Positions 23,534-34,738 of a stretch of 64,000 nt of DNA are shown here, piece after piece. A model generated the notes under the pieces. The model was not told the DNA's origin, did no database searches, and saw only the letters and a program-made list of their open reading frames with translations. Where the stretch lies: positions 25,603,291-25,667,290 of the forward strand of contig NC_089312.1 in NCBI RefSeq assembly GCF_036669915.1, written 5' to 3'. Source of the DNA: Pocillopora verrucosa (Eukaryota; Cnidaria; Anthozoa; Scleractinia; Pocilloporidae). Both the position numbers and the translations under genes were made by a program. The stretch's first letter is position 1. The number at the start of each line of letters is the position of its first letter.

Positions 23534-26500
23534 ATGATTGAAGTTACTCCATGCGTAGAACTAGAGACTTCAGAAGCAAATGTAAGTAAGTAAACGGTAA
23601 CCTTGGATACAGACAGTTATTCCAACATAACAAATGCCAAAATTCCGAAAGGGCTGGGTAACTGTGAATAACTGTAAACTTTGAAAATGACTCTGAAAAT
23701 GATTTTAAGACGAATAGGTCACTGTTCGTTTCTTTAAATTCTTTTCGGTCTGGCTGGAGCGGGAGTATTGATAATGATAGCGATATGCATGTAAATTCAT
23801 ATTTTCTTTTTTTAAAATGATGTACAACTTAAGTTTCGAACTATAATAAAAAAACTAATGCCTAGTGACAAAATAAACAGAAATATTGAAGTAACATTGA
23901 TGTCTAAACGTCCTTTTTGTATGTTACAGAACAGCTCAAACTCATCTCCAGGACAAAGTGATACCGGTCAATCTGTTGAAGAGTTCGCAGAAAGCCTTGG
24001 ACGTCTAACAATCGCTGATGACACCTTTCTGTCACCAGACACAATAAGCACAGCTTCCACTCGGAGTGACGAGCCCACACCTGTGATCTTACATGAGCCG
24101 CGCGAAAAGCTGAGTGAGTTCCTGGCAGCATGCAAACTTGAACCGCTTGGAAAGCCATGGCTTTCTTGGAGTGATTCCACTGAGCGAACAAGACAACGTC
24201 AAACAAGGAGAGCCACAGATATAGTAGCAACTGTGCTAAAGAGCGTCACCCCTGATAATGCTGGTGAACTTTGGCGACGTTTAGCCTCTTCTACGGCTAT
24301 GAACAAGGCCCTAGGTGTAAGCGAGTTGTCACATTCAGAGCATTTGTATTTAGAGGCCCTAGCAGAAGCGTACCAGAATGCAACCAGCTGGGATACCCGT
24401 AGACAAGTGCTTTCGATTATGGCAGGGGTTGGAACTTTCAACGACATTTCCCGTTATATTCCCGGGGTTGACAAGATACCGATACTCCATGGCTAATCTT
24501 CATCGATCACAGTTTGGCCGAGGCGCTCAAGTTCCACAACAGCCTACCACACGAATACGAGTAGACTTGAGGCAGCTTGACCACTTTCTTGGTTTCATCA
24601 CGAGCCCGCATCTTGTTCAGGACCTTCCATTTGGGCAAAAATATCTCAAGCTTTCGTCTGGTGAGGTTATTCAAGTACCTAACGTAATCCGTATGATGAT
24701 ACCCGAGCGAGTGATACAACAGTACACTCAGTACTGTTTGGAGATCAACTTCAAACCATTCAGCGAAACTACTATGAGACGGGTACTCTTTCAGTGCAGT
24801 GCCTCTGTAAGAAAATCACTGCAGGGCTTAGATTATTTTGCAGCTGAAGGTGCTCGCGCATTTGATGATCTCGTGGCCCTCGTACACCAAATAGGGGGAT
24901 TAGGTTCCGGCAAGGAGTGGGAGACTACAGTTGTGCAAGCTCTTATGACAAGCAAGCAGTATTTGAAGAGGGACTATAAGCGTAGCTAACTAACGTAGCA
25001 GACCATTGTGTGTTGTTTGCTCTTAGCGACAGTAGTGATGCAGATTACCAGCAACAATGCAGTCACCAACACACTGATCTTTGTGACCGTTGTCAAAGTC
25101 TTCAGGAAACTCTGGCAAAGATTGTACGGGTCCTTGGCGAGACGACCTTTCCGACTCAGGACGCGAAAGACGAAGCGCTATTTATATTCCAGACAGCCCA
25201 GCTGGCCATAATGTCCTGGAAATGCCACATCCTTAGATCAGCTAACCGAGACCAAGCGAGAATAGATGCACTGGAGAAACTTGACGACAACACTGTCTTG
25301 ATAATTAACGACTGGGCCATGAAGTTCCTGCCACAAAAATACAGAGAGTCCCAAACCGACTGGTTTGGTAAGCGAGGGATCTCCTGGCACGTTTCTGTCG
25401 TCTACCGTCGTGTGAGCGGGGTACTCCAGTGGCAGGGCTTTCTGCACATAGTCCAGTCGTGCAATCAAGGCAGTGCTGCAGTGGTTAAAATCATGCAGGA
25501 TGTCCTGAATACCATCAAGCTGGAGCACAGTGAGATTAACAAGGCGTTCTTTCGCCAAGATAACGCAGGATGTTATCATTCGTCGTCCACCGTACTCTCA
25601 TGCCCAGTGATATCCTCCTCCACCGGCATCGAAATCAAGCGCATTGACTTTTCTGACCCACAGGGTGGAAAAGGTGCCGCAGACAGGCTCGCTGCAACCT
25701 GCAAGAATCACGTCAGGACTTTCATAAACGAAGGAAATGACGTGACCAATGCCGAACAACTGAAGAGTGCTCTTCTTTCGCATGGGGGGATAGAAGGAGT
25801 TCGAGTTGCTGTCATGCAAAGTGTTGAAGAGGAAGCAGTAGTAGATGACAACAGAAAGATTATTGGTATCAACAAATTAAACAATTACGAGTTTAAAGAC
25901 GAAATTCTCGTAGCTTGGCGCGCTTATGGTATGGGAAAGGGAAAAGAGATCCCATTGGAAACAACATCAGAAGGTTAGTCTAATGAAAATTCACAATTCT
26001 TCCTTTTTTAGAATTATTTCATCCCGCAAATAAATATTTTTTTATAGTTTGAGTAAAAAGGTGTACGTTTATCGTTTGTTATAACCTTCAGACGCATGAA
26101 AGGCATCCATTTCCCATCCTGGTACGCAGGAGGAGCGGGTGTCTGCCACCCCGTGGGGTTTTGCTTTGTAAAAGACTTAAGCCCCTTAGACCCTTTATAA
26201 ATTTATAGTCCTTGATTTGTTCTACAAAATTTTTAAAACGAACATTGCAGAATATGGCGGTTCTGAAGAACATGTCCGGTCATAAGATGTAAAAAGCAAA
26301 CGTTTCATCTGTTCGCGCAGTAAAGTGGACCAAACGGGCACTCTTCACAGGCTGTGCAGAGTGAAGTATTGAAGTAGGTGAACAGTGCTTTTTATGTAAA
26401 TCTTGTTTCTTTATGTGTTATCTACTTCAGAGCATGGCATTGGTTGGCTTTCATCTGAGTTTTCTTCTGGAGACTTTAAACCCCTTAGCCCAAAACCGAC

Positions 26501-27350
26501 TCAGTCAAGGAAGAAGAAAGAGACGGAAGTGGAGCAGGTTCATGATCCCACTGACAATACAAATGAATCGTCATCCGTGTTTACCTGCCCTCAGGATGGG
26601 TGTGTTAAGGTCTTTCAAAGGCTGTCTTCTCTCGAAAAACACCTATCTTTAGAGAAATGCACCAAGTCTTTAGAGAAACGGTCTTTGTTAGACCTTGCCA
26701 AACTAGACTACAAGTCCAGGTTGGAGGAGGGCACGACCAGTCAAGTTATTTCGTTTGCATCTTTTAGGGATACAAGAGAGGCTACATCCGGCGAAGTAGA
26801 GGTAAAAGAAGGATGGGCGCTAAAGCCGAGCAAAAAAGCATATCTCTTTAACCAAAACCAGAGGGATTATCTAAATGCGAAGTTTACAATTGGTCAAACC
26901 AGCGGCAGAAAACTGGACGGTGATATCGTATCACGTGAAATGAGACGTGCACAAGGACCTGATGGTGTTCGTTTGTTCAAAGTATCCGAGTTTCTTACCC
27001 CGCAGCAGTGCACTTCATATTTCTCACGTCTTGCAGCGAAGGTGCGACGACAAACATCCGACGATGCTGAAATCCAAGCTGTAGTAGAAGAGGAAAACTT
27101 TACCATGGCAAGAGAAACAATCTTATCCATCACGCTACAGCACCCCATCACTTACGATCAGTAAGATATCTGTGCCATGGCCAAGGGAGGATCTCTGGAG
27201 TGACTTAAACTTGGAATGCTTCAAAACATTTGTCAGCAACTAGAAATAGAAGTACCTCCCAAGCCTGTTCGCCGCAAAGCGCTCTACGTTGACCTGCTGA
27301 AAAAAGCCGTCATTAATTGCACTTGCCAGCTCCGTGGGAAAAATATGTAG
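23534..27350 (+). pseudogene. Candidate DDE-type transposase with C2HC finger, mutated copy
   Basis: The inferred exons are 23534-23581 (donor AAT|GTAAGT), 23930-25973 (acceptor TTACAG; donor GAAG|GTTAGT) and 26431 onward (acceptor CTTCAG). The order is an acidic N-terminus, a helical region (LWRRLASSTAMNKAL), then DHFLGFITSPH and RKSLQGLDYFAAEG. A Cys-His cluster (CSHQHTDLCDRC) and a candidate RNase H-like core follow. The core has acidic residues in IINDWAMK, FRQDNAGCYH and FSDPQGGKGAADR. A finger CPQDGC-x12-H-x5-C (26585-26660) and the conserved RLFKVSEFLT domain come next, and the C-terminus is SAP-like. It is broken by an extra base in CCCGGGG near 24463, a frame change near 24978-24994, and in-frame stops at 27162 and 27201. 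The family is uncharacterised, probably common in cnidarian genomes (from memory). The DDE role is inferred. Confidence 0.65.
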
Positions 27351-28650
27351 AAACAGAAAGTACTACCCTGCTCACAGACGTTTTTCTGTTTTGGGAATTT
27401 GGTGCGCGCACAAGATAAGCGATTGCTCGTGAGAGAGGGCGGAACGCGCTTTTTTTTTATACGTGTACTCGACGATATCTAAAAATGAAGAGAGTCTGTG
27501 AACAGGCTAGTAAAGTACACAAATTGTAGAGTTTTGCCTAAACGGTGTTCTCACTTCTCCTCAGAGGCTTGCTTCCAGGAGTGGATCATTCACCATTTGT
27601 TCTCGCCGGAATAACTAAGTCAAGAAAAAATCTATTTTGTTCATTGTTTTGCTTCCTTTACTTATTTTTGAAGTTTGTTTATGTTTAAAAGAGCGTTCCT
27701 TTTCGGAAAGTAAGATCATTTCTTGTTTGTCAGGGTGAGTCCTTGTTACAAATCAGTCAGTTACCTTTCAGCTCGTGACTATTTGCACGTTATAAATGTC
27801 TCTTCCCGCTCTGACAAATCAATGACACCTTATCTTATAAATGTGAAGGGGTATTTTAGCCTGCATAACAGCCGCTTTATGAGCCAAGCGAGGCGAACGC
27901 GGCATTTGCTCGAAGCACGAAACGAGTGCGAAGCGCGAGACGAGGGATGGAGAAAAATAAAGCTTTATTTTTCTCCTCCCATCGTCGCTTCTCGCGCTCC
28001 GTGCAAAATGCCACTTTCGCCTCGCTTGGCTCATAAAGCGCATTTTATGCAGGCTGGAGGTATTTCTGCAAGTTCTTTGAGTTAACCAAAGATAACTTTG
28101 TTTATCTTCGCTAAACAACACTTCTAGAGGTCTCTAGAGAAAGCGTTACGCGCGAGAATGTGGAATTTTATAACACCCCACGTCGCGTATTCAGCCCTGC
28201 GGAGTGGTTCTCTTTTTCTCGCGCTCGCAGCGTGAATTGGTCATAGTTAACTCAAAGATTATTATTAGCCTCAATAGGCTTTTCAACAATTTTGAAGAGG
28301 TCTGGAAGGTTTTAAGGATGCGATAAGCACACGCAAAAATTGAAGTTGTGTTGTGGACAAGCTCTAAATGAAACTGAGAATTTCTAGTTACCTGGCTAGG
28401 GTTTCCTGGTTTCGGAGGAAAAATCATAAAAAAAATCCAAAACAAAACTAAAGCAAGCTATAAAGTTGACTTTTATGCTTTTTTTTTTCTTTTTTTGCTG
28501 TAGGGATTATTGCAAGGTGGGAAATTCGGGAATAACGAACTTATTAAGGAAACATTTGTGTTTGAAATATTTTGGGAAATATTATACCACTCTGAATCAA
28601 AAACTGTGATGAATGTCTTTCACAGCCGGTCAGCATATGCATGTGTCCAG
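27351..28650. other. Right interior of element B
   Basis: No gene is seen. It holds the palindromic MITE at 27859-28054 and AT-rich sequence; frames reading MSQARR on both strands are products of that palindrome. Confidence 0.45.
27859..28054. mobile_element. 196-bp palindromic MITE nested in element B
   Basis: GCCTGCATAA and CTTTATGAGCCAAGCGAGGC on the left pair with GCCTCGCTTGGCTCATAAAG and TTATGCAGGC on the right. The centre AAAAATAAAGCTTTATTTTT is a perfect palindrome. The whole unit can fold into a hairpin. Confidence 0.8.
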
Positions 28651-29156
28651 TTTCCAGAGCTAAAACGTTCCTGTAATTTACTTCAATAGCCAAGGCTTTA
28701 TTCTATATGGGTTTTACTAGGAAGCGGAATATACCAGAGGGCTTTTACAACGGTTAAAGTTCGCTTTCATTTTCTAACATTTCAAGAGACACAAATACGA
28801 CCTTTTTAAACTTGTCGATTGTAAATGTTAAAAACTTCTTTCTTCAAATTTTCTTTTAGGATTTTAAAGATTAAGAACGAAATAATACTCGGCTGAAGTT
28901 TCGATGTAAGGGATTGTTTCTTATGCGTTCACCGTTTTCTCGAAGTTGCAGTCGGATTCTGTTGTTTTTAAGCGCGAAAAGACAGCAATAAAACGATTTT
29001 TCAAACTATTTGTTATTTCTCCCGTACAATGAATCGCTTGAACCCCAAACTATTTTTTCGTGAATTAGGTCACTAAAAGGAATGTTTTGGCAAAAGAAAA
29101 AAATTCAATTTTTTTAGGAGTGTCTTGCAATTTTCGATTTTCTCGGAAAATGGCTC
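28651..29156 (-). repeat. Right terminal inverted repeat of element B
   Basis: Reverse complement of 20824-21294; ends TTTTCTCGGAAAATGGCTC before TTAA at 29157-29160. Confidence 0.8.
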
Positions 29157-29160
29157 TTAA

Positions 29161-29963
29161 GCGGTTTGCATGCATCCACAGCAGCAGAAAATTCCTTTTT
29201 TATCTCGCACATATAAACTGCTTGCCAGGGTGAGTTCAAGTCCAGAGACTGAAGGTTTCCCTCTTAAACGAGTCTTAAAGTGGGTTGGAAAATTGATTTA
29301 TTAATCTTAAAAAGGATCTGGATCAGGATAACGAATTGAACGCCACACTCCCACGATAAAATTCTAATGAGGTCCATATAGAGATCACAAGCTTCTTGCA
29401 TTGCTCGATCTCCCTTTTAGGCTTAACTTTGCTTATCGCATAAGCATTAGTCAGTCGCTAATCCATAGAAGAATCCCGTGCGTTCGTCTTAAAGGAGTGT
29501 ATCAATGAGGTCAGTGATGGCTTTTACCAGCAAACGGTTAAAATTGTGGCCATTTTACTGGTAACTAGTTAAAATCATTCCATTACTCTCATCTGAAATT
29601 TTTTGAACAATTAACTTTTTTTACGACTGTCGGTTCAAATTTATTAATTTTTACGCCTAACGGCGAAGTTCTTTGGCTATTTTACGGTTATCGGTTTACC
29701 CCATTGAGACCCTTTTAAAGGATCAACTTTTGGGAGATCGGAAAAGGCTTGTTGACATTGCCTTACACTAGCTCTGCAATTAAAGTTGGTCAGATACGTT
29801 CGAGACTCATTTCTTATCAACAAGAATTTGACAATTTCACAAGTAACGTTGTCGTCTTGTTGCAGTGAAAGCGATTCGTTGGCTAATCTTGCTATGTTTT
29901 TGGCCGGTTCTGATCTTTTTTTTCTAGTTTCTCGTAACAGGTTACGGATTTAAGGTTACTTCT
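29161..29963. other. Intergenic stretch between element B and the Harbinger element
   Basis: No gene. Segments near 29400-29470 and 29870-29910 resemble 57580-57660 and 57840-57880, so part is an old repeat shared with the right side of the window. Confidence 0.4.
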
Positions 29964-30294
29964 TTAGCAATGGACGTTTTCGGGGCGACGGCGACTTAGA
30001 CCGGAAGTTAAGTCATGACCCGTGCATTACTGCGCATGATTTAGCCAACTTCCCAGCCGTCGCAGGGACGTCGACGACGTGAAGAGCGGGTGTTTGCCGT
30101 TGTGGTGAAAACGTGAGTGTTAGTTTTCTGTTTTGGTCATTTTTGTGACCTCTAACAAATGCTATTTTTCGAAATCTTACTTTTGATTTCATTGTTAATA
30201 TACAGGTGACTTTTTAGCTCGATTTAACCGTTCTTTTTTGCCTTAAATTCGTCCTTACTTGTGAGTTACTCTTCTTTCTAGCTAAACGCATATA

Positions 30295-31908
30295 ATGGCC
30301 AACTCAACAAGCACAAAATCGTAAGTGAGAATAACAATTGAATCTGTCTGTAGATTTGTACAAAAATATTCAGCCAGGGTGTACTTTGAACTCATTTCTT
30401 TGACCATTTCTATTTATTTTCAGCGGGAAAACAGTAGTTTACAGCGAATTGCGATAGTTCACTTCTCTACTAATACTGAAAGGTTTAGCTATAAGTATAA
30501 ATATGTAAACATGTTACAACTGCTTGGTCTTGCTAATTTCACGAGAATGTTATTTTAATGCAATTCAGTGAAAAGTTCATTTTTAAAAACCTTTGGAAAG
30601 CGAGTTATATTTTCTTGAGAAATCAGTGCCTCCAATAAACTGAAACGGACATTTATGATTTGAGGGAGCTTTCCAAAGTACACAGCTGGATATTTAATTG
30701 TCTTTTTATGACAAATGTTTTTTTTTTACGGTCGAACCAGCCCAAGACTCCATGAATGGATCGATTATTTGTATAAACTTTCTAGCTTTCGTTATTCAGA
30801 TTTCGAAATTCAGTATTCATGCATGCGTAATAAACAGCGAATTTGTGTCAAATTAAGAATTAAGAATTCGATATTACTGCATCTGTTGGAACTTTCTCCA
30901 TTCAGAAGTTTGAAAGATTTTTCAATCTAACGAAATTCTGAGATGCTGTAGTTTCTAAAATTCATTGCTAATTACGCATGCAGGAATGCTGAATTTTAAT
31001 TCTTACGACACAAAAATATGCAAATGATCTAGCCATAAATGGTTGCTATGGGTTTATTCTTGTCCTCGTTCAACTGAAAAATAGCTTTTCATGTCTAGTG
31101 TTAGAACTTTTATAATAATTGTTGTAAGGTAAAATTTGTATGTTTCATGGACAACCAGACAATTGCACCAGAATTTTAAATTAGCCTGTTTCTGTTCTCT
31201 GTTGCATGTGCAGCTATCAATCACAAATAAACAAAACAATCTTTTTTTGTCTTAATGTTACCTAGAACAGTGATGGAATGGACAAAGCAGCATGACAAGG
31301 CTCTTCTGGGTGAAATGACAATCAGTGATCTTTTTCAGTACAAAAAGGGCACTCCAGAAAGGGGTCAATTATGGGATTCTATTGCTGGTAATTTAAATGC
31401 AATGGATTACCCAAAGTTTAAAGTTGCAAAACGGTCATGTCACGATCATTGGACACTGTTACGCACAAAGTAGAAAAGAAGGATGTCAGAAGAAATCCAA
31501 GCAACTGGAATAGATGCTGAGGTTGGAGAACTTGATGAGATCATTGAAGATCTTATTGGAAAAGAAGATACTGCTATTGACAGTGATAAAGAAGGAAAGA
31601 AGAAAGCTGAAGCTGATAAAAAGGCAGCAGAAGAAATATGGATTAAGGCTATGGAATGGTTTGGAAAAACCAGCAAAAGAGGTGGAGAGGATGGAGAGGA
31701 AGGAGCCAAAAAGAAAAAAAGGAGAAGTGGCAGTGATGCAGTAGAATTTCTCAGAGAAAAAGCAAAGTTAGAACATTCTCTGAGAGAGGAAGAGCTACAG
31801 TTAAGGAAAGATCAACAAAGCCAAACACTGTTGATATTACAGCAACAACAGCAGATGAATCAAGCATTGCTCACCCTCATGGAAAAAATGAGAGGAATTA
31901 ACTGTTAA
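30295..31908 (+). pseudogene. Harbinger Myb/SANT-like partner protein, one in-frame stop
   Basis: The main exon runs from about 31266 to 31908. It reads WTKQHDKALLGEM, then YKKGTPERGQLWDSIAGNLN and FKVAKRSCHDHWTLL, the pattern of the Myb/trihelix-like DNA-binding protein that partners Harbinger transposases. It then meets TAG at 31471-31473. The same frame continues straight on (KRRMSEEIQATGID) through an acidic-basic coiled-coil region with DAVEFLREKA and a Gln-rich tail to TAA at 31906. A short first exon 30295-30320 (ATG, donor TC|GTAAGT) would join in frame to an acceptor at 31265; this is inferred. Such partners help nuclear import and end binding of the transposase. The single stop probably removes the C-terminal half. 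Confidence 0.75.
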
Positions 31909-32422
31909 TTACTGTAACTTAATTTGTTGTTGTTAGCCAATGGTGTCTTTTTGAATGGCACTTTACAGAGAGAGATTTGAATTTATGTTCATTAACTTTC
32001 ATAGGACAATGGCATTTATGAAAGAAATGTTTACATTTTCATGTTATAATCATTTGAATTTGCTTATTATGATAAATGCCTCTTGGAAACTTTGGTGGCT
32101 TCTCATTCATGCAGAAGCTGGTACGAAAAAAGACAAATAAGGCTTAAACATTTTGTTGTTAATTTATTGGTTAAAATTGTTGGACTGTACATGTTGAATA
32201 TATGTTTATAACAAGTGTCTGAAATTTTGTGCCTCACAAACTCTGCTACACCCAACAACCCTTGACCATGATAGGTTTATATGCATTTTTTTTAAATCAG
32301 CTGATTGGGAGGGGCTGCTCCTCAGATTTGAAAAGGTAATGTCCAAGTTATTGCATACCATAACTGTTTCAAATTATAAAATTTCATAAGAAGATAAAGT
32401 TCTCTTTTCTTCAACACATCAG
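31909..32422. other. Gap between the convergent Harbinger genes
   Basis: AT-rich 3' flanks of the two convergent genes; no further gene seen. Confidence 0.5.
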
Positions 32423-33790
32423 CTATGCAAAATAGTCTTGCAGGATGGGAGGCTCAAGGTCAAAAAACGTTGCAGTATTGTTGCCATACAAGCAACTCAA
32501 AGCATTTTGCAGAAGTGCACAAACAATGTACATCTTTCCAATGCTGCTCATTCCTATCTTGAGATTCTTTTTAAAATCCATGAACTTGAAATATTCTATG
32601 ATATCTCCAAATAACCACTCTACAGACACCCTTACTGAACTCATTGAACTGTTGTATGCTTCCATCAAGGGAGTAAGGTGGGGGTTCTGGAATGGCCCCT
32701 GAAGATGGACTCTTAGGGGGTAAGCAGGGTCGCCATACAAACACATCGGTAGCCCTGTTGCTGAGTAGGCATAGGCTTCCAGGTTGTGAAGTAGCCCAGA
32801 ATCATGCAACATTCCTGCATCATGCCTCCTACCCTCTAAAGAAAGAAAAACAAAGTAATAAACTTAAGGTACTTACTATATAGTTCAACGTATAGCTTCC
32901 TAATTTTAATATACAGCAACAGAAGTGATAGTAGTGATCTTTTGTTCTTACATTTGCTCCAAACTTCTAAGATCAAGCAGTACTTTTTCTATACTGCCAT
33001 ATATAGGCAAATGACTTTTCATTAAATTTTAGCCATGTCCTTTAAAAACTGCATCAGGTTATTCAAATCAATGCTACCCCTATTTTTGCAAACAGTATTA
33101 AAGTAATATTGTTCAATGGCACTTACCCACAGGGCCAAATATATTGGCAATGAGCCCATTAGGTATGGCAACCGACTGAAACTTGAGAGCATGTACTTTC
33201 TTGTGCCCATTGTAAACGATTCTCTGCATATCTCCTAGTTTGGAGATCGGTCGTACGGTACCATCAACAAAGCCAAAACAGTTGTCTAGAGCTGCTCCTT
33301 TTTCTGTGATGACAGTGGCATATTGTTCAAGCAATCTGGGATTCAGTATAGTGTCATTCCACTGAGTGATTCGGTGGCCATGTGCATCATAGATAAAATC
33401 CATGACTCGGTTCGTGATCATGCACAGTTCAGGAACAGGTCTTCCAAAACGCGCGATCATATCGCTGTAACGACAAGGATAAGCTAACCGTTTTAGTAGC
33501 ATACACAGTCCTTCCATTCCATCGCATATAGTCCTCTGTGGGCATTTGAAAGTGGGTGGAATCCCGAGTACTTCTCTTAGCGTAGGAAGATCTCTTTTCT
33601 CTACGCGAAATTCTGCTTTGCATTCGGCTTCATCTATGTTTTCGAGGTCGAACGGACCATAACTGTCCCAAGGAAAATCTGGGTTGCTTGACTGATTGTT
33701 TTCCCATAAAACGAGAAATTCATCATCGGAAAGTAAATTTTCAGCATAACACAGCAGTGTTAATTCTCTCGTTTCTTTAAAAGAAGCCAT
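32423..33790 (-). CDS. PIF/Harbinger DDE transposase (HARBI1-like), apparently intact
   Basis: Two minus-strand exons are read: 33790-33127 and 32835-32423. The donor is GTGG|GTAAGT, the acceptor CTTTCTTTAG, and the junction gives GPVEGRRHDAGM in frame. The product is 358 aa, close to HARBI1-family length. The DDE_Tnp_4 landmarks are present: VDGT with Asp176, the GRRHDAG motif, LYGDPAYPL with Asp257, and SVEWLFGD with Glu294. The N-terminal half contains a helical region (REVLGIPPTFKCPQRT, then LLKRLAYPCRYSDMIARFG) typical of the family. It cuts and pastes the element, with TWA target preference. No frameshift or stop is visible, so the enzyme may be functional even though its partner gene is interrupted. 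Confidence 0.92.
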
Positions 33791-33934
33791 TTTTTTCTTT
33801 GGAAAGCCACTCCGTCGCCGTCTGAATGAACTTGCCGCTTAAACAGTTGAATTTGGCGGGAGGCGACGGCTACATGGGTCCCAGCTTCCCTCTGCCACTC
33901 CAGTCGCCGTCGCCCCGAAAACTTCCTTCGCTTA

Positions 33935-34534
33935 AGTTCCATAATATTGTCTATAACACGGATGAGAATGCAAATTAAGAGTTAAAAGTCATTCCATAAC
34001 ACACAGCAAATAGTTCTTGCGAAACTTTAAGTTTTTCGTATTATTCAGTCAAAATGATTGTTCAAGAGAAGGTTTATAATAGTATGCGTTTTCCTTCAAA
34101 TACGGCTGGCAGTGACCTAAGTTTCCTCGTACCCGGGCCGCCTCCTCATCAGACAAGCTAAATGTTGAAAATCGCATAGCGCTGAAGAGCTGCTTTAGTT
34201 CCGAGGTTTGTGCGCCTGAAAATTCGTCTGATTGAGTTGATCTCTGTGAACTATGCTTTGCTAGGTTTAGTTCGCACACTGTGTACAGTATATACACCTT
34301 ATTCGATGGTTCAACATTCGGGAGCTCGGAAAAATATTACGCAACTCGCAAAATATCCGAGCATGTTATATGATAAACCATCAAATTGGGGATTTTTTAT
34401 TCCACTATTTTTTTTACTTTATAGTATTTTGATTTTAGTTTGATAAATACATCCTATGACCTTATCTGTGCACCGTATCGACCGCATAAGGAGTAAATGA
34501 AAGACGAAAACAACACGAATTACTTATTAAAGCG
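33935..34534. other. Intergenic stretch, no gene recognised
   Basis: Only short frames on both strands; no known motif. Confidence 0.4.
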
Positions 34535-34738
34535 TTAACCCTTTACACCCTAGTCATATTCTTCATAGTGTTCTCTGTACATTTGTTAAGGTGCTGACAA
34601 GGAGAATTTATCTAACAATCAAAGTTTCTTGAGTTGGTAAACTTTTCTTTTATTCTCGTGACATTTGTGTCATTTAGTGCCGGGTGGTATTATGACGAGA
34701 AATTAGATGCTAGTCACTCATAGGGGTGAAAGGGTTAA
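34535..34738. mobile_element. 204-bp MITE with TTAACCCTTT ends
   Basis: Begins TTAACCCTTTACACCC and ends GGGGTGAAAGGGTTAA, an imperfect inverted repeat. The right half, reversed (CCCTATGAGTGACTAGCATC), resembles the left part of the element at 49757-49964 (CTCCCATGAGTGACCAGGAC), so both belong to one family. Confidence 0.7.

Larger units (their letters stand above)
20824..29156. mobile_element. Element B: 8.3-kb long-TIR transposon between TTAA sites
   Basis: Inverted repeats of about 470-506 bp (20824-21294 and 28651-29156) bound the element. The ends read TTAA|GAGCC and GGCTC|TTAA, with intact TTAA copies at 20820-20823 and 29157-29160. The only substantial gene inside is the multi-exon candidate transposase on the plus strand (23534-27350). 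The other contents are a C-rich low-complexity tract and a palindromic MITE at 27859-28054. Element A shares the terminal GAG(G)CC next to a TTAA-like site and the gene family, although the rest of the TIRs differ. I infer an autonomous-type member of a TTAA-targeting DNA transposon family, now mutated. Confidence 0.75.
29967..33931. mobile_element. PIF/Harbinger DNA transposon, 3,965 bp, TTA target duplication
   Basis: GTTTTCGGGGCGACGGCGAC at 29975 is matched by its exact reverse complement ending at 33922. Extending outward, the ends are GCAATGGACG and, on the other strand, GCGAAGGAAG, flanked by TTA at 29964-29966 and 33932-33934. That is the three-base target duplication typical of PIF/Harbinger. 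It holds the two genes expected of the superfamily, transcribed toward each other: a Myb/SANT-like gene on plus and a DDE transposase on minus. Confidence 0.9.

Noticed and set aside
27723..28121. Overlapping frames on both strands sharing MSQARR peptides
   Set aside because: They arise from the palindrome at 27859-28054 read in both directions.
20824..29156. Assignment of elements A and B to piggyBac on TTAA alone
   Set aside because: The protein shows no piggyBac-like motif that I can recognise and the ends are GAGCC, not the usual CCY. The superfamily is left open.
31255..31908. Two separate genes (72 and 141 codons)
   Set aside because: Both are in the same frame, separated by one TAG, and together match one Harbinger partner protein.
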